DNA of 64,000 nt from Dyella humicola (lineage in GTDB: Bacteria; Pseudomonadota; Gammaproteobacteria; Xanthomonadales; Rhodanobacteraceae). The notes under the pieces were generated by a model. The model was given only the letters and a program-made list of their open reading frames with translations. It did not search any database and was not told where the DNA came from. The translations under genes were made by a program, and so were the position numbers. Shown here in pieces: positions 1 to 8,483 of the stretch. The DNA lies in contig NZ_JAPDPC010000001.1 in assembly GCF_026283945.1 (NCBI RefSeq), positions 1,736,001 to 1,800,000 of the forward strand. Direction: 5' to 3'. Positions within the stretch are counted from its first letter, which is position 1. The number at the start of each line of letters is the position of its first letter.

Positions 1-350
1 ATCTCCGCGGTCCGCTGGGGCAGCTTGCGCAGAATGCGGCCTTGCGTGGGCGCGAAGGCAGCACCCTGCTGCTGGCCTTGCAGCCGGCGCATATGCATCT
101 TGCCGTCGAGCCGATGGTAGGGCAGATGGAGGAGCGCATCAGCCAGACGCTCGGCGAACGTATCCGCCTGCGCTTCATGGAGGAGCGCGGCGTGACCACC
201 GAAACGCCAGCGGCGCGTGCCGCCAATGCGCGCGAAGCCGCGCAGTCGGCGGCCGAGCAGGCCATCGAAGAAGATCCCCTGGTGCAGTCGCTCAAGCGCG
301 AGTTCGGTGCGCGCGTGGTGCCCCAGTCGATCAAGCCGTTTGAGAACTGA
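1..350 (+). CDS. dnaX: DNA polymerase III subunit tau/gamma, C-terminal end (partial)
   Basis: Last 115 residues of the clamp-loader subunit that joins polymerase core and helicase at the replication fork. The frame is open from base 3 (LRGPLGQLAQNAAL) to the stop, and the 5' part lies outside the window. The tail matches the DnaX C-terminal region: the LAQNAAL stretch, a LLLALQPAHMHLAVEP strand, then an Ala/Glu-rich helix and the end KREFGARVVPQSIKPFEN. It stands 21 nt before ybaB and ahead of recR, the conserved dnaX-ybaB-recR order, which supports the call. The ATPase and zinc domains cannot be seen here. Confidence 0.88.
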   Translation, partial: LRGPLGQLAQNAALRGREGSTLLLALQPAHMHLAVEPMVGQMEERISQTLGERIRLRFMEERGVTTETPAARAANAREAAQSAAEQAIEEDPLVQSLKREFGARVVPQSIKPFEN

Positions 351-371
351 CAGAGATAAGCGGAGTACGTC

Positions 372-695
372 ATGAGAGGACAGATCGGCCAGCTAATGCA
401 GCAGGCCCAGCGCATGCAGGACGAGATGAAGCGCGCGCAGGAAGAAATCGCGAAGCTGGAAGTCACGGGAAGCGCAGGTGGCGGCCTGGTGAGCGTGCTT
501 ATGACCGGCGCACACGAAGTACGTCGAGTGCAGATCGATCGCAAACTGTTCGCCGATGATCCGGAGATGGCCGAGGATCTCGTCGCTGCCGCGGTGAACG
601 ACGCGGTGAACAAGGTCGCCGAGGTCAGCAAGAACAAGCTTGGCGGCGTCACCTCGGGCATGAATCTGCCGCCAGGCTTCAAGATGCCGTTCTAA
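372..695 (+). CDS. ybaB: YbaB/EbfC family nucleoid-associated protein
   Basis: A 107-residue DNA-binding protein of the YbaB/EbfC family, small dimeric nucleoid proteins often encoded between dnaX and recR. It starts [19 protein letters not shown], the typical first helix, has the central beta region [18 protein letters not shown], and ends with the family-like [12 protein letters not shown] tail. Length fits the family. The 21-nt gap after dnaX suggests co-transcription. The exact cellular role is unsettled in the family; suggested roles include recombination and fork repair, because of the neighbouring recR. Confidence 0.93.
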   Translation: MRGQIGQLMQQAQRMQDEMKRAQEEIAKLEVTGSAGGGLVSVLMTGAHEVRRVQIDRKLFADDPEMAEDLVAAAVNDAVNKVAEVSKNKLGGVTSGMNLPPGFKMPF

Positions 696-703
696 GTTTG
701 TGT

Positions 704-856
704 TGTAGGAGCGCACCCAGTGCGCGACAAACCGGCAGGAATGCCGGCTTGCACAGCGCAAGCTGCCCGCAGGGCGAGGGCCAAGGATGGCCCGAGTGAA
801 GAACGTTTCGGCGTCAGCACTCCGTTGGCTTTTCGCGCACTGGGTGCGCTCCTACA
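704..856. repeat. REP-type inverted repeat pair (REPIN-like)
   Basis: A perfect 24-nt inverted repeat: left arm 704-727 and right arm 833-856 are exact reverse complements, 105 nt apart. Each arm is itself a short palindrome (GCGCAC-CCA-GTGCGC), as in REP elements. The space between holds further hairpins, for example CCGGCA...TGCCGG near 733-748. It fills nearly the whole ybaB-recR gap. This layout (two inverted REPs around a structured spacer) is that of a REPIN/BIME; I infer a dispersed genomic repeat, but no other copy is visible in this window. Confidence 0.75.
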
Positions 857-870
857 CGTCACAGGGACCC

Positions 871-1464
871 ATGAGCAAGCTCCTCACCGACCTGATCGAA
901 GCGCTCCGCTGCCTGCCCGGCGTGGGTGGCAAGAGCGCGCAACGGATGGCCTTCCATCTGCTGGAGCGCGACCGCCAGCGTGGCTTGCGCCTGGCTCAGG
1001 CGCTGGAGCAGGCGATGCGCCAGATCGGCAACTGTTCGCGCTGCCGCAACTTCAGTGAAACGCCGATCTGCTCGTTGTGCGCCAGCGCGAGCCGCGACCG
1101 CCAGATACTGTGCGTGGTGGAATCGCCTACCGAACTGGCGGCGATCGAGCAGGCGACGGGTTTTCGAGGGCAATACTTCGTGCTGCTCGGCAGGCTGTCG
1201 CCGCTCGATGGCCTCGGCCCAGAAGAGCTGGGGCTGGACCTGCTCTCGGAGCGACTGGGTGAGGGCGAAATCGAGGAGCTGATCATCGCCACCAATCCCA
1301 CCGTGGAAGGCGAGGCGACGGCACACTACCTCGCGCAACTGGCGCGTGCGGCCAACGTACGGCCTTCGCGGCTGGCTCATGGCGTGCCGCTGGGCGGCGA
1401 GCTGGAATACGTCGATCGCGGCACCTTGGCGCATGCGTTCGGCAGCCGGCAATCGTTGGATTGA
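871..1464 (+). CDS. recR: Recombination mediator RecR
   Basis: A 197-residue RecF-pathway protein that helps load RecA at gaps on single-stranded DNA. It has an N-terminal helix-hairpin-helix ([20 protein letters not shown], about residues 8-27), a four-Cys zinc finger (C55, C58, C67, C70 in [16 protein letters not shown]), and a Toprim domain ([11 protein letters not shown] onward, with [12 protein letters not shown]). Length equals the family norm of about 200. The ATG at 871 gives the standard [12 protein letters not shown] start. An upstream in-frame ATG at 787 lies inside the REP spacer and reads through a repeat arm, so it was rejected. The Shine-Dalgarno is weak (AGGGA). Confidence 0.95.
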   Translation: MSKLLTDLIEALRCLPGVGGKSAQRMAFHLLERDRQRGLRLAQALEQAMRQIGNCSRCRNFSETPICSLCASASRDRQILCVVESPTELAAIEQATGFRGQYFVLLGRLSPLDGLGPEELGLDLLSERLGEGEIEELIIATNPTVEGEATAHYLAQLARAANVRPSRLAHGVPLGGELEYVDRGTLAHAFGSRQSLD

Positions 1465-1469
1465 AGGCC

Positions 1470-1880
1470 ATGACATCGGCACCGCAGCTCTCGCTTGAGA
1501 TTCCTGGCGCCGACGAATACCGCGCCTTGCGTAGCGCTGCGGGCTTGAGCGCGATGACACCTGAAGCGGCTGCCGTGGGGCTGCCGGCGAGCTGGTGCTC
1601 GGTGTGTGTACGTCACCAAGGCGAGCTCATCGGCATGGGCCGCGTCGTCGGCGACGGCGGGCTATTCCTGTTCGTGGTCGACATCGCCGTGGCGCCGGCT
1701 TGGCAGGGCCAGGGCTGGGGCCGGCGCATCATGCAGGCCTTGATGGATCAGGTGCATGCACGCGCGCCGGCTCGCGCCATGGTCGGGCTGATCGCCGATG
1801 GCACGGCGTCCAGGCTTTACGAGCCATTCGGTTTCAAACTCGTGGCGCCGGTGGCGCACGGTATGCTGCTGCGTCTGTAA
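1470..1880 (+). CDS. GNAT family N-acetyltransferase
   Basis: A 136-residue single-domain GNAT protein. The acetyl-CoA-binding signature is clear: VVDIAVAPAWQGQGWGRRIM (about residues 69-88, the Q/RxxGxG/A loop), followed by the C-terminal GTASRLYEPFGF strand-helix typical of the fold. The substrate cannot be told. The start is uncertain between ATG 1470 and an in-frame TTG at 1461 that would overlap the recR stop; AAGG just upstream does not decide it. It lies 5 nt after recR and 16 nt before the HIT gene, so it is probably in one transcript. Confidence 0.8.
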   Translation: MTSAPQLSLEIPGADEYRALRSAAGLSAMTPEAAAVGLPASWCSVCVRHQGELIGMGRVVGDGGLFLFVVDIAVAPAWQGQGWGRRIMQALMDQVHARAPARAMVGLIADGTASRLYEPFGFKLVAPVAHGMLLRL

Positions 1881-1896
1881 ACGGAAGGAGTCTGCT

Positions 1897-2241
1897 GTGG
1901 GCGACACCATTTTCGGCAAGATCATCCGGCGCGAGATACCCGCCGATATCGTCTACGAGGACGATGACGTACTCGCGTTCCGTGACCTTAATCCGCAGGC
2001 ACCGGTGCACGTGTTGTTTGTGCCGAAGAAGGCGATCGCCACGCTCGACGCGGCGACGCCGGAGGACGCTGAACTGCTAGGCAAACTGTTATTGGCCGCA
2101 GCCCGTTATGCCCGAAGCGAAGGCTTGGCGGAAAAGGGCTACCGCACCGTCGTCAATTGCAATGAGCACGGCGGGCAGACCGTCTTCCATTTGCACGTGC
2201 ATCTGCTGGGCGGGCGTCCGATGCACTGGCCGCCTGGCTGA
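1897..2241 (+). CDS. HIT family nucleotide-binding protein (HINT-like)
   Basis: A 114-residue histidine-triad protein of the Hint branch, probably a purine nucleoside phosphoramidase. It starts MGDTIFGKIIRREIPADIVY and carries the triad FHLHVHLLGG with H98, H100 and H102. GTG 1897 is chosen because a strong GGAAGGAG sits 6 nt upstream and the family N-terminus begins exactly there; upstream Met codons are in the preceding gene's overlap and give a non-family extension. Last gene of the plus-strand group; a bidirectional terminator follows. Confidence 0.93.
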   Translation: MGDTIFGKIIRREIPADIVYEDDDVLAFRDLNPQAPVHVLFVPKKAIATLDAATPEDAELLGKLLLAAARYARSEGLAEKGYRTVVNCNEHGGQTVFHLHVHLLGGRPMHWPPG

Positions 2242-2263
2242 ATCCGCGTCACTGATCTCGCTT

Positions 2264-2296
2264 ACGAAAACGCCGGCACATGGCCGGCGTTTTCGT
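2264..2296. terminator. Bidirectional intrinsic terminator
   Basis: A perfect 14-bp inverted repeat (2264-2277 with 2283-2296, loop of 5). Its stem has A-rich and T-rich outer ends around a GCCGGC core, so it can terminate both the HIT gene and the convergent slp-like gene. Confidence 0.85.
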
Positions 2297-2305
2297 GGCT
2301 GCAGA

Positions 2306-2914
2306 TCAGCCGTGCGCCGGCGGCACACGGCGCGGCACGACGATGACGCGAGTTGGGTAGTACCCGCCCCAGCCGTACCCGCCCCAGCCCCATGGGCCAC
2401 CCCAGTATGGGCCCCAGTAAGGACCCCAGCCCGGACCCCAGAACGGGTCGTAGTAGCCCCCATACGGATAGACCACGCGCTTGGGCCACAGATAAACCAC
2501 GTTGGCTTCGACCCGCGGATAGGGGTAGCCGTATTCGCCCACTTTCTCCGACACGGTGCCGTGCAAGGTGCCGGTGACGGTGATATCGCGGCCCTGGGCA
2601 AACACTTCGGGATCGTAGAAGCCGGCGCGGCAGGCCACAAAGCGACCCTGGGTTTCGCTGTTGCTCTCGGAATCGTGCGGACGCGCTTGGCTATCCAGGG
2701 GGCGTGAGAGCACGTAGAAGCAGGTTTCTTGCGGGCCCGGTTCGGTCTTGATGATCTGGCCACCCCAGCGCACCTGGGCGCCGGCAGCAGCGCCCTGCTG
2801 GACAGACACCGAGGATACGTCGGTGTACGTGCCTTGCAGCGGTTGCGGCACCGTTGCGCAGGCGGCCAATGTCGCTACTGCGGTCGCGAGGATCAACGGC
2901 TTGAACATGGACAT
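2306..2914 (-). CDS. Slp-like outer membrane lipoprotein with Gly/Trp/Tyr-rich tail
   Basis: A 202-residue putative lipoprotein of the Slp family (starvation-inducible outer membrane lipoproteins). The signal peptide MSMFKPLILATAVATLAAC ends in a lipobox with Cys19. The mature part resembles Slp (RWGGQIIKTEP, ETCFYVLSRPLD, GRFVACRAGFYDPEVF, GRDITVTGTL). The last ~60 residues are low complexity, with repeated GPGWGPYWGPYW-type units and Gly/Tyr runs, unlike classic Slp. The start is set by GGAGA 7 nt before ATG 2914. It sits 48 nt downstream of tgpA on the same strand, so it may be read from the moxR operon. Function beyond envelope location is unknown. Confidence 0.82.
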   Translation of the reverse strand: MSMFKPLILATAVATLAACATVPQPLQGTYTDVSSVSVQQGAAAGAQVRWGGQIIKTEPGPQETCFYVLSRPLDSQARPHDSESNSETQGRFVACRAGFYDPEVFAQGRDITVTGTLHGTVSEKVGEYGYPYPRVEANVVYLWPKRVVYPYGGYYDPFWGPGWGPYWGPYWGGPWGWGGYGWGGYYPTRVIVVPRRVPPAHG

Positions 2915-2962
2915 GACGCTATCTCCATCGTGTAGTGGACGCGAGGCATCCACGGCTCAATA

Positions 2963-4936
2963 TCATTTGACCATGCGACGCGGTCGAAAGTCCTGCACGG
3001 CCCGTCGAAAGTTCTTTACCAGGATCGCAGGTGGTTCGTCGTAGGCGTAGCGCAGTTCGAGATACGTCCTCATCAGTCGGCCCAGTTCCACGCGTTGGGC
3101 AGGCAGGGCCCGCGCAGCGCGACTGAAAAAATGCTGTGGTCCTTCACTGTGGCGACGCGCAACATCGACGGCGGCCAGCCTCCGTTCCAGCGACTGCATC
3201 GCCGCACGCAGCGGATCGGCCGGTGGGCGCGTCCACAGTGCCCACACCAGCCCTATGGCTGCGAACAACGTGCCGACGATGGCAAGCAACAGGCCCAGCG
3301 TACCTGGGTCGGTGTCGCGTAAACCGAAAGGGGTCAGCAGTCCGTGTTGCCTCAGCGCGTCAAAGCCGATAACGCCCTGGTTCCACCAGCGGTTGACGAT
3401 GTCCCAGCGATTGCGCAGATCAAGCCACCAGCCGTTGGGCGACCACGCAGATGCGGCGCCTGACGCGCCGGCCGCACCCAGGCTTACGCGTTCGGGACGC
3501 ACGGCGGCGGTGGGGTCCACACGCGTCCAGCCGCGCTCCGGTAGCCACACTTCGCTCCAGGCATGGGCATCCGATTGGCGCACCAGCAGATAGTTGCCCA
3601 GCGCGTTCCAATAGCCTCCCTGATAGCCGGTGACTACGCGTGCTGGAATGCCAGCTGCACGCATCAACACCGTGAAAGCCGACGCGTAGTGCTGGCAGAA
3701 GCCTTCATGCGTGGCGAACAGGAAGTCGTCGACCGAATTACGGCCGAGCGGCGCAGGGGAAAGCGTGTAACTGAAGCCGCCGTCGTGGAACAGATTCAAC
3801 GCGGCCTTGATCACCGCCGCGTCATTGGCGCCGTACCGCGCACGCCAGCGGGCAGCCAGGGCAAGTGCCTGTGGATTGAAATCCCTGGGCAGTTGTAAAC
3901 CGAGACGACGCCCGGCTTCGCTGAGTTGTGGTTGAAGCCGATAATTGAGTGCGGAGCGTACCGAGTAGGTGAGCGAATCGTTGATCGGCCGGTCGGCCAG
4001 CAATTCTCGATCGGGACCGAACAGGGCATGCGCCGGTGCCTCGATCGGAACATCCAGAGCGGGCAAGACGCGCTGTCCGCTGGCCTCAAGGCTGATGGTG
4101 TAGTCAATGGTTTCGGCGTGTTCGATCGCGGGGGCCTGCGGGTCGAGCCCCGCGAGCTGGCTCCATCGGCGCCCGTCAAAGCTCGACATGACATAGGCGC
4201 GGAAATAGCGCCGGCTGGTCGCCGGTGGTGCCCCGCTGAAACTGACACGCATGGCCGGTCGATCGTCGGTCAGCAGATCGAAAGAGTCGCCAGGCGCCAT
4301 GTCGTCGCTGAGCCCGGTCCGCGCCTGTGGCGGATTCGGCGCGCCCCATAGTGGCGAGCTGAGTCGGGGCAGCAGGAGGAAGGCGAGCAGCGCAAGCGGC
4401 AGCGATACGCCCAGTAAACCTAGCGCCGGCAGTAGCTCGCGCGGCAGAGAGGCCGTTCCATGGGCGGGTTCGAGGGCGCGCAGCGTGGCCAGGGCTGGCA
4501 ACAGACCCAGCGCAACCAACAGGGTTGCCAGCATGCCTTGATCGAACAGCAGGGCGGTCATCAGGGCAAAGCAGGCGAACGCCGCGCCGACGCGCGCGTC
4601 GCGAGTCGCCTCTGTTTCCAGCAACTTGAGCACCAGCAGGCCCACGGCCAGCGCCGCGCCGGGCTCGCGTCCGAACAGGGTGCCGTAGTGAAAGATCACG
4701 GCTGCGGACAGCAGCGCAATCAAGGGCAGCTTGAGGTACAGCGGCGCGCGGCCACCAAGCTTGCGGCGCTGCCACCAGCGCAGCCCAAGCACGAGGACGA
4801 GAGCCCCGCTGAACCACACCGGCAAATGCGGCGTGTGCGCAGTCAGCACGACGAGGACGGTAAGGCAAAGCAGGTCGAAGGCGCGCGCGCCAAGCGGCGG
4901 CCGTGGTTTGCGATGAAACAGCGAGAACGTGATCAC
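2963..4936 (-). CDS. tgpA: TgpA-type transmembrane transglutaminase-like protein (DUF3488/DUF4129)
   Basis: A 657-residue inner-membrane protein with about six N-terminal membrane segments (DUF3488), a periplasmic transglutaminase core, a late membrane segment (GLLLAIVGTLFAAIGLVWAL) and a C-terminal DUF4129-like tail. The catalytic triad is visible: Cys414 in EGFCQHYA, His458 in SDAHAWSEVW, Asp474 in VDPTAAV. GTG 4936 is chosen because it forms a GTGA overlap with the DUF58 stop; the longer Met start would lie deep within DUF58. TgpA of Pseudomonas is essential and periplasmic; substrate unknown. MoxR-DUF58-TgpA is a known operon type. Confidence 0.9.
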   Translation of the reverse strand: MITFSLFHRKPRPPLGARAFDLLCLTVLVVLTAHTPHLPVWFSGALVLVLGLRWWQRRKLGGRAPLYLKLPLIALLSAAVIFHYGTLFGREPGAALAVGLLVLKLLETEATRDARVGAAFACFALMTALLFDQGMLATLLVALGLLPALATLRALEPAHGTASLPRELLPALGLLGVSLPLALLAFLLLPRLSSPLWGAPNPPQARTGLSDDMAPGDSFDLLTDDRPAMRVSFSGAPPATSRRYFRAYVMSSFDGRRWSQLAGLDPQAPAIEHAETIDYTISLEASGQRVLPALDVPIEAPAHALFGPDRELLADRPINDSLTYSVRSALNYRLQPQLSEAGRRLGLQLPRDFNPQALALAARWRARYGANDAAVIKAALNLFHDGGFSYTLSPAPLGRNSVDDFLFATHEGFCQHYASAFTVLMRAAGIPARVVTGYQGGYWNALGNYLLVRQSDAHAWSEVWLPERGWTRVDPTAAVRPERVSLGAAGASGAASAWSPNGWWLDLRNRWDIVNRWWNQGVIGFDALRQHGLLTPFGLRDTDPGTLGLLLAIVGTLFAAIGLVWALWTRPPADPLRAAMQSLERRLAAVDVARRHSEGPQHFFSRAARALPAQRVELGRLMRTYLELRYAYDEPPAILVKNFRRAVQDFRPRRMVK

Positions 4937-5889
4937 GGCATGCGCGCCAGTGCGTTCATGCAGCGCGCGTAGTGATTGTGGCCGTGGCCCAAGGGAATCT
5001 CCTCGTCGGGCAGCCACAGACTGCTAGTACGTCCGAGTGCGTCTGCTTCACCGAGCCAACGGGCGAGTCGTGAGATACGCGCCTCAGGAGAGAGCTGCGG
5101 AAGGTGACGCCAATCCAGCCGCCATTCCTGCCGTGATTCGGGTTGCTCGAAATCCTTCACCAGCAGATTCGAGTGTCGGGCACTGACCTTCCACGCAATA
5201 TGCCGTTGTGGGTCACCGGCGCGGTAGTCGCGCAACGCAGCGACGTCTTCACCATGGTGCAGGCGTTGGCGTTGCCCGTCCTCGCCTGGCAGTACCGGTG
5301 GTGGGCCGCCGGTTTCCGGTTGCGGCCACACGAGCACGGCCTGGTCCGGGTGAATCCAGCTCCAGGCGTGGAACAAGCCAAGTGGCCAGTTGCTCCACAG
5401 CTTGATGCGCGGCAAGGGCTGCCAGCCGCGTTGCAAGGTGGGCACGTGCAGCGCTACCAGAGTTTGTTCGCGAGGGGCCAGCGAGAATGCTTCCGTATGG
5501 CCGTCCAGATCCGCGTGTACCGAAGCGTGTGCGCGTTCGCCTCCCTCGAAGACGAGTTGCAGCGCGAGCGCCTCGCCAGCGATGGCGTGTCCCTGCTGGA
5601 TGCTGATAAGGCGCAATCCGTTGAGGCTTCGAAAGGCAATCAGCATGCTGGCCGAGCTGGCGGCACCCAGCAGGCACGTAAGCAATAGCGCGGCATTGTT
5701 GGCGTAGTTGAGCGCGCCGATAAGCATGATGAAAAGCAACGCTGTGAAACCCGCGCCGAAGGCCGTGGGCACGATGTAGATACGCCGACGATGCAAGGCG
5801 ATCGGGAGGTTTTCAGGTCGCTTGTAGCGGGTAAGCGCGGGTAGTCGTCGCTCCGCCCCTGCCTGAAAGCGACGAAGTGCTGCCAGCAT
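4933..5889 (-). CDS. DUF58 domain-containing protein
   Basis: A 318-residue protein with two hydrophobic segments near residues 40-90 and the conserved DUF58 block GEDVAALRDYRAGDPQRHIAW (first residues of it) about two-thirds along. Such proteins have a von Willebrand A-like fold and are encoded with MoxR ATPases, probably as partners or adaptors in envelope maturation. Start ATG at 5889 overlaps the moxR stop (TAATG); the stop overlaps the tgpA GTG. This tight overlap implies translational coupling of the three proteins. Confidence 0.88.
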   Translation of the reverse strand: MLAALRRFQAGAERRLPALTRYKRPENLPIALHRRRIYIVPTAFGAGFTALLFIMLIGALNYANNAALLLTCLLGAASSASMLIAFRSLNGLRLISIQQGHAIAGEALALQLVFEGGERAHASVHADLDGHTEAFSLAPREQTLVALHVPTLQRGWQPLPRIKLWSNWPLGLFHAWSWIHPDQAVLVWPQPETGGPPPVLPGEDGQRQRLHHGEDVAALRDYRAGDPQRHIAWKVSARHSNLLVKDFEQPESRQEWRLDWRHLPQLSPEARISRLARWLGEADALGRTSSLWLPDEEIPLGHGHNHYARCMNALARMP

Positions 5890-6830
5890 TAGCCCACCGC
5901 GACGTTGGCGAGCAGATCGCGAGCCAGGTGATCGCCGCTGGCACCGCGCGCGGCGACCATGCGATGTGCAGCCAGGGGTACGAATAGTGCTTGTACGTCC
6001 TCGGGCAATACATGCATGCGATCGCTAAGCATGGCCCACGTCCGCGCGGCGCTGAGCAGGGCCAGGCCCGCACGAGGCGAGAGACCCACGCGGATGTCCG
6101 TGTGCCGGCGGCTTGCCGCCAGCAAGGCCTGCAGGTAGTCCAGCAGCGCGCTGCTTGCGGTGACCGCACGGGCGCGACGCGACAGCTCGGCGAGGCCTTC
6201 ACCATCGAGCTGGGGCGAGAGCTGGGCCAGCAGGTCGCGGCGATCGCTGCCGGTCAACAGGGCGCGTTCGGCCGCGGCGTCGGGATAATCCAGCGACACC
6301 CGCAGCATGAAGCGATCGAGTTGCGAGTCGGGCAGGGGGAAGGTGCCCGCCAGGTCCATAGGATTTTGCGTGGCCACCACAAAGAACGGCTGCGGCAGCG
6401 CATGGGTTTGGCCGTCTACGGTGACCTGGCCTTCGGCCATCGCTTCCAGCAGGGCGCTCTGCGTCTTGGGGGTGGCGCGATTGATTTCATCGGCCAGCAA
6501 CAGACCGGTAAAGATCGGTCCCGGGTGAAAACGGAAATGGCCGGTCTCGCGCTCGTATACGCTGACCCCGATAATGTCCGAGGGGAGCAGGTCGCTGGTG
6601 AACTGCACGCGTTGGAAATCGAGCGCAAAGCTGGCTGCCAGTGCGTGGGCCAAGGTGGTCTTGCCTACGCCGGGTACGTCTTCCAGCAGCAGGTGGCCAC
6701 CTGCGATCAGGCAAGTAAAGGCGAGCTTGACCTGGCGCGGCTTGCCCAGCAACACGCGATTGACCTGGGCCATTGCCGCGTCCAGGCGCGTACGCAATGT
6801 TTCATCGTGCAAGGGAGTGATGGCGGACAT
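5889..6830 (-). CDS. MoxR family AAA+ ATPase
   Basis: A 313-residue AAA+ ATPase of the MoxR type, proposed chaperones for assembly of metalloenzymes or envelope complexes. Walker A is EDVPGVGKTTLAHALA (about residue 53), Walker B LLLADEINRATPKTQ, sensor 1 VVATQNP, and the arginine-finger region FMLRVSLDYPD; the C-terminal lid contains VGLSPRAGLALL. First gene of the moxR-DUF58-tgpA operon. Only about 40 nt separate its start from the divergent glycosyltransferase, so two promoters would have to share that space. Confidence 0.93.
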   Translation of the reverse strand: MSAITPLHDETLRTRLDAAMAQVNRVLLGKPRQVKLAFTCLIAGGHLLLEDVPGVGKTTLAHALAASFALDFQRVQFTSDLLPSDIIGVSVYERETGHFRFHPGPIFTGLLLADEINRATPKTQSALLEAMAEGQVTVDGQTHALPQPFFVVATQNPMDLAGTFPLPDSQLDRFMLRVSLDYPDAAAERALLTGSDRRDLLAQLSPQLDGEGLAELSRRARAVTASSALLDYLQALLAASRRHTDIRVGLSPRAGLALLSAARTWAMLSDRMHVLPEDVQALFVPLAAHRMVAARGASGDHLARDLLANVAVG

Positions 6831-6871
6831 GGGTTTCCGGCAGCTAAAAAGAATGGCGCAGGGCGAGGCCT

Positions 6872-8467
6872 ATGCGTGACGCAAGCAGTGTAGCCGTCGA
6901 CCTCGCGCGCTGGCGAGGCGCTTTCGTCATAGGCTTTATGGCGCTATTCCTCATCAAGCTCATGCTTGCCGCCACCCTGTCGCCATTTGGTGACGAAGCG
7001 TTCTATTGGCAGGAAAGCCGTCATCTCGCCTGGGGCTATAGCGATCTGCCACCCCTCACGGCCTGGTTGATCCGGCTGGGTGAATCGGTGGCTGGGCATG
7101 GCCTGCTTGGCATGCGCTGGCCGTTCCTGCTGATCGGCAGTGCCCTGCCGTGGCTGGTGCGCGCTTTTGCCATGCGGCTATTCGACGAGCGCGCCGGCTG
7201 GCAGGCCGGGTTGCTGTGTCTGAGCCTGCCATTGGCTGGCTCCCTGGGCGTCCTGGCGCTACCTGATGTGCCGCTGACGGTGGCCATCATGCTGGCGCTG
7301 GTCGCGCTGGTCCGTGCGATGGACGGCAATCGTCTGCTTGATTGGTGGTTGCTCGGTGTCGCGTTGGCCGTTGGTTGGCTGACCCATTACCGGGCGGCCA
7401 TGCCCATGCTGGCCGGTCTGCTGCTCTGCGTGCTGACCCCGCGCGGTCGCCGGCAGTGGCGTCGCGGCGGTTTCTGGCTGGCGATGGGCGTGGCCGCGCT
7501 GGGTCTGATTCCCTTGCTCGTATCCAACTGGCAACAACGTGGTGCCGGTTTGGCCTTCCAATTGGTGCAGCGCCATCCGTGGACGTTTCATGCCGATGCC
7601 CTGGTGCAGCCGTTGGAGCAGGCCATCGCCTGCACGCCGCTGCTCTATGCGCTGTTGCTGTGGGCGGCGTGGCAGTGCTGGAAGCGTAGCCGGGAGGAGG
7701 GCGCGCCGTGGGATGTCATTGCCACGGTGTCGTTGAGCTTCATCGTCCTCTACTTCGTGCTTGGGCTGTTCGCGGATGACCTGCGTTTCCGCGCGCATTG
7801 GCCTTTGCCGGGATATCTGCCACTGCTGGCAGTGTTACCGATTCTTCTTCGCCATGAGGCGCTCGGGCGACGGCGCGCATGGCTGGTTGCCACCTTTGCG
7901 TTGGCCGTACTCGGTCAGCTCGGTGGACTGCTTTATCTGGGCATGGCGGCTAGCCCGGAGGGCGCACGGGCGTGGTCGGGAACCAAAGCATTTCCTTCGG
8001 GCTTCTTGGGCTGGCGCGAGAGTGGCGACGCGGTACGCGATTTGTTGTCACAGCATCCGGCCGTGCTGGTGGCTGACAATTTCATGCTGGCGGCCGAGAT
8101 CGACTTCCAGCTTGGCGGCCGTGTGCCGGTCTATTCGCTCGATAGCCCGCTCAATGTGAAGCATGGCCGAGCACCGCAACTGGCGATCTGGCAGCGCGAT
8201 GAAAATGCGCTACGCGCCATGCGCGGTGGCGATCCGATGCTGCTGGCGGTGGACGAGGCTGCCTTGCGGGTGCACGAACGACCGCCATGGCTGCGCACGC
8301 TGTGTGGCCGCATCGACGAGCCGCAACCCTTGCGACGGCTGGATCTTTTCGATGGGCGCCGGCGTATCGCTTTCTATGTCGGCCGCGTGCCGACAGCATT
8401 GCCGGTGGTTGCCCACAGTGATGATCAATGTTCGATCTGGCAGTTCGCGCACAAGGCGGAGCGTTGA
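6872..8467 (+). CDS. GT-C fold glycosyltransferase (ArnT/PMT, GT39-83-like)
   Basis: A 531-residue polytopic membrane protein with some 10-12 hydrophobic segments. Its first periplasmic loop has the DE motif LSPFGDEAFYWQESRHLAWG followed by SDLPPLTAWL, diagnostic of ArnT/PMT-like transferases that use polyprenyl-phosphate sugars. The C-terminal ~150 residues are soluble (periplasmic). The sugar and the acceptor (lipid A, LPS core, protein or other glycan) cannot be told from sequence. It stands alone on the plus strand, divergent from moxR and convergent with yceF. Confidence 0.85.
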   Translation: MRDASSVAVDLARWRGAFVIGFMALFLIKLMLAATLSPFGDEAFYWQESRHLAWGYSDLPPLTAWLIRLGESVAGHGLLGMRWPFLLIGSALPWLVRAFAMRLFDERAGWQAGLLCLSLPLAGSLGVLALPDVPLTVAIMLALVALVRAMDGNRLLDWWLLGVALAVGWLTHYRAAMPMLAGLLLCVLTPRGRRQWRRGGFWLAMGVAALGLIPLLVSNWQQRGAGLAFQLVQRHPWTFHADALVQPLEQAIACTPLLYALLLWAAWQCWKRSREEGAPWDVIATVSLSFIVLYFVLGLFADDLRFRAHWPLPGYLPLLAVLPILLRHEALGRRRAWLVATFALAVLGQLGGLLYLGMAASPEGARAWSGTKAFPSGFLGWRESGDAVRDLLSQHPAVLVADNFMLAAEIDFQLGGRVPVYSLDSPLNVKHGRAPQLAIWQRDENALRAMRGGDPMLLAVDEAALRVHERPPWLRTLCGRIDEPQPLRRLDLFDGRRRIAFYVGRVPTALPVVAHSDDQCSIWQFAHKAER

Positions 8468-8483
8468 GCGGCAGAGCGGTTGC

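Noticed and set aside
787-870. Longer recR start at ATG 787
   Set aside because: It would translate a REP spacer and arm and give a 28-residue extension foreign to RecR.
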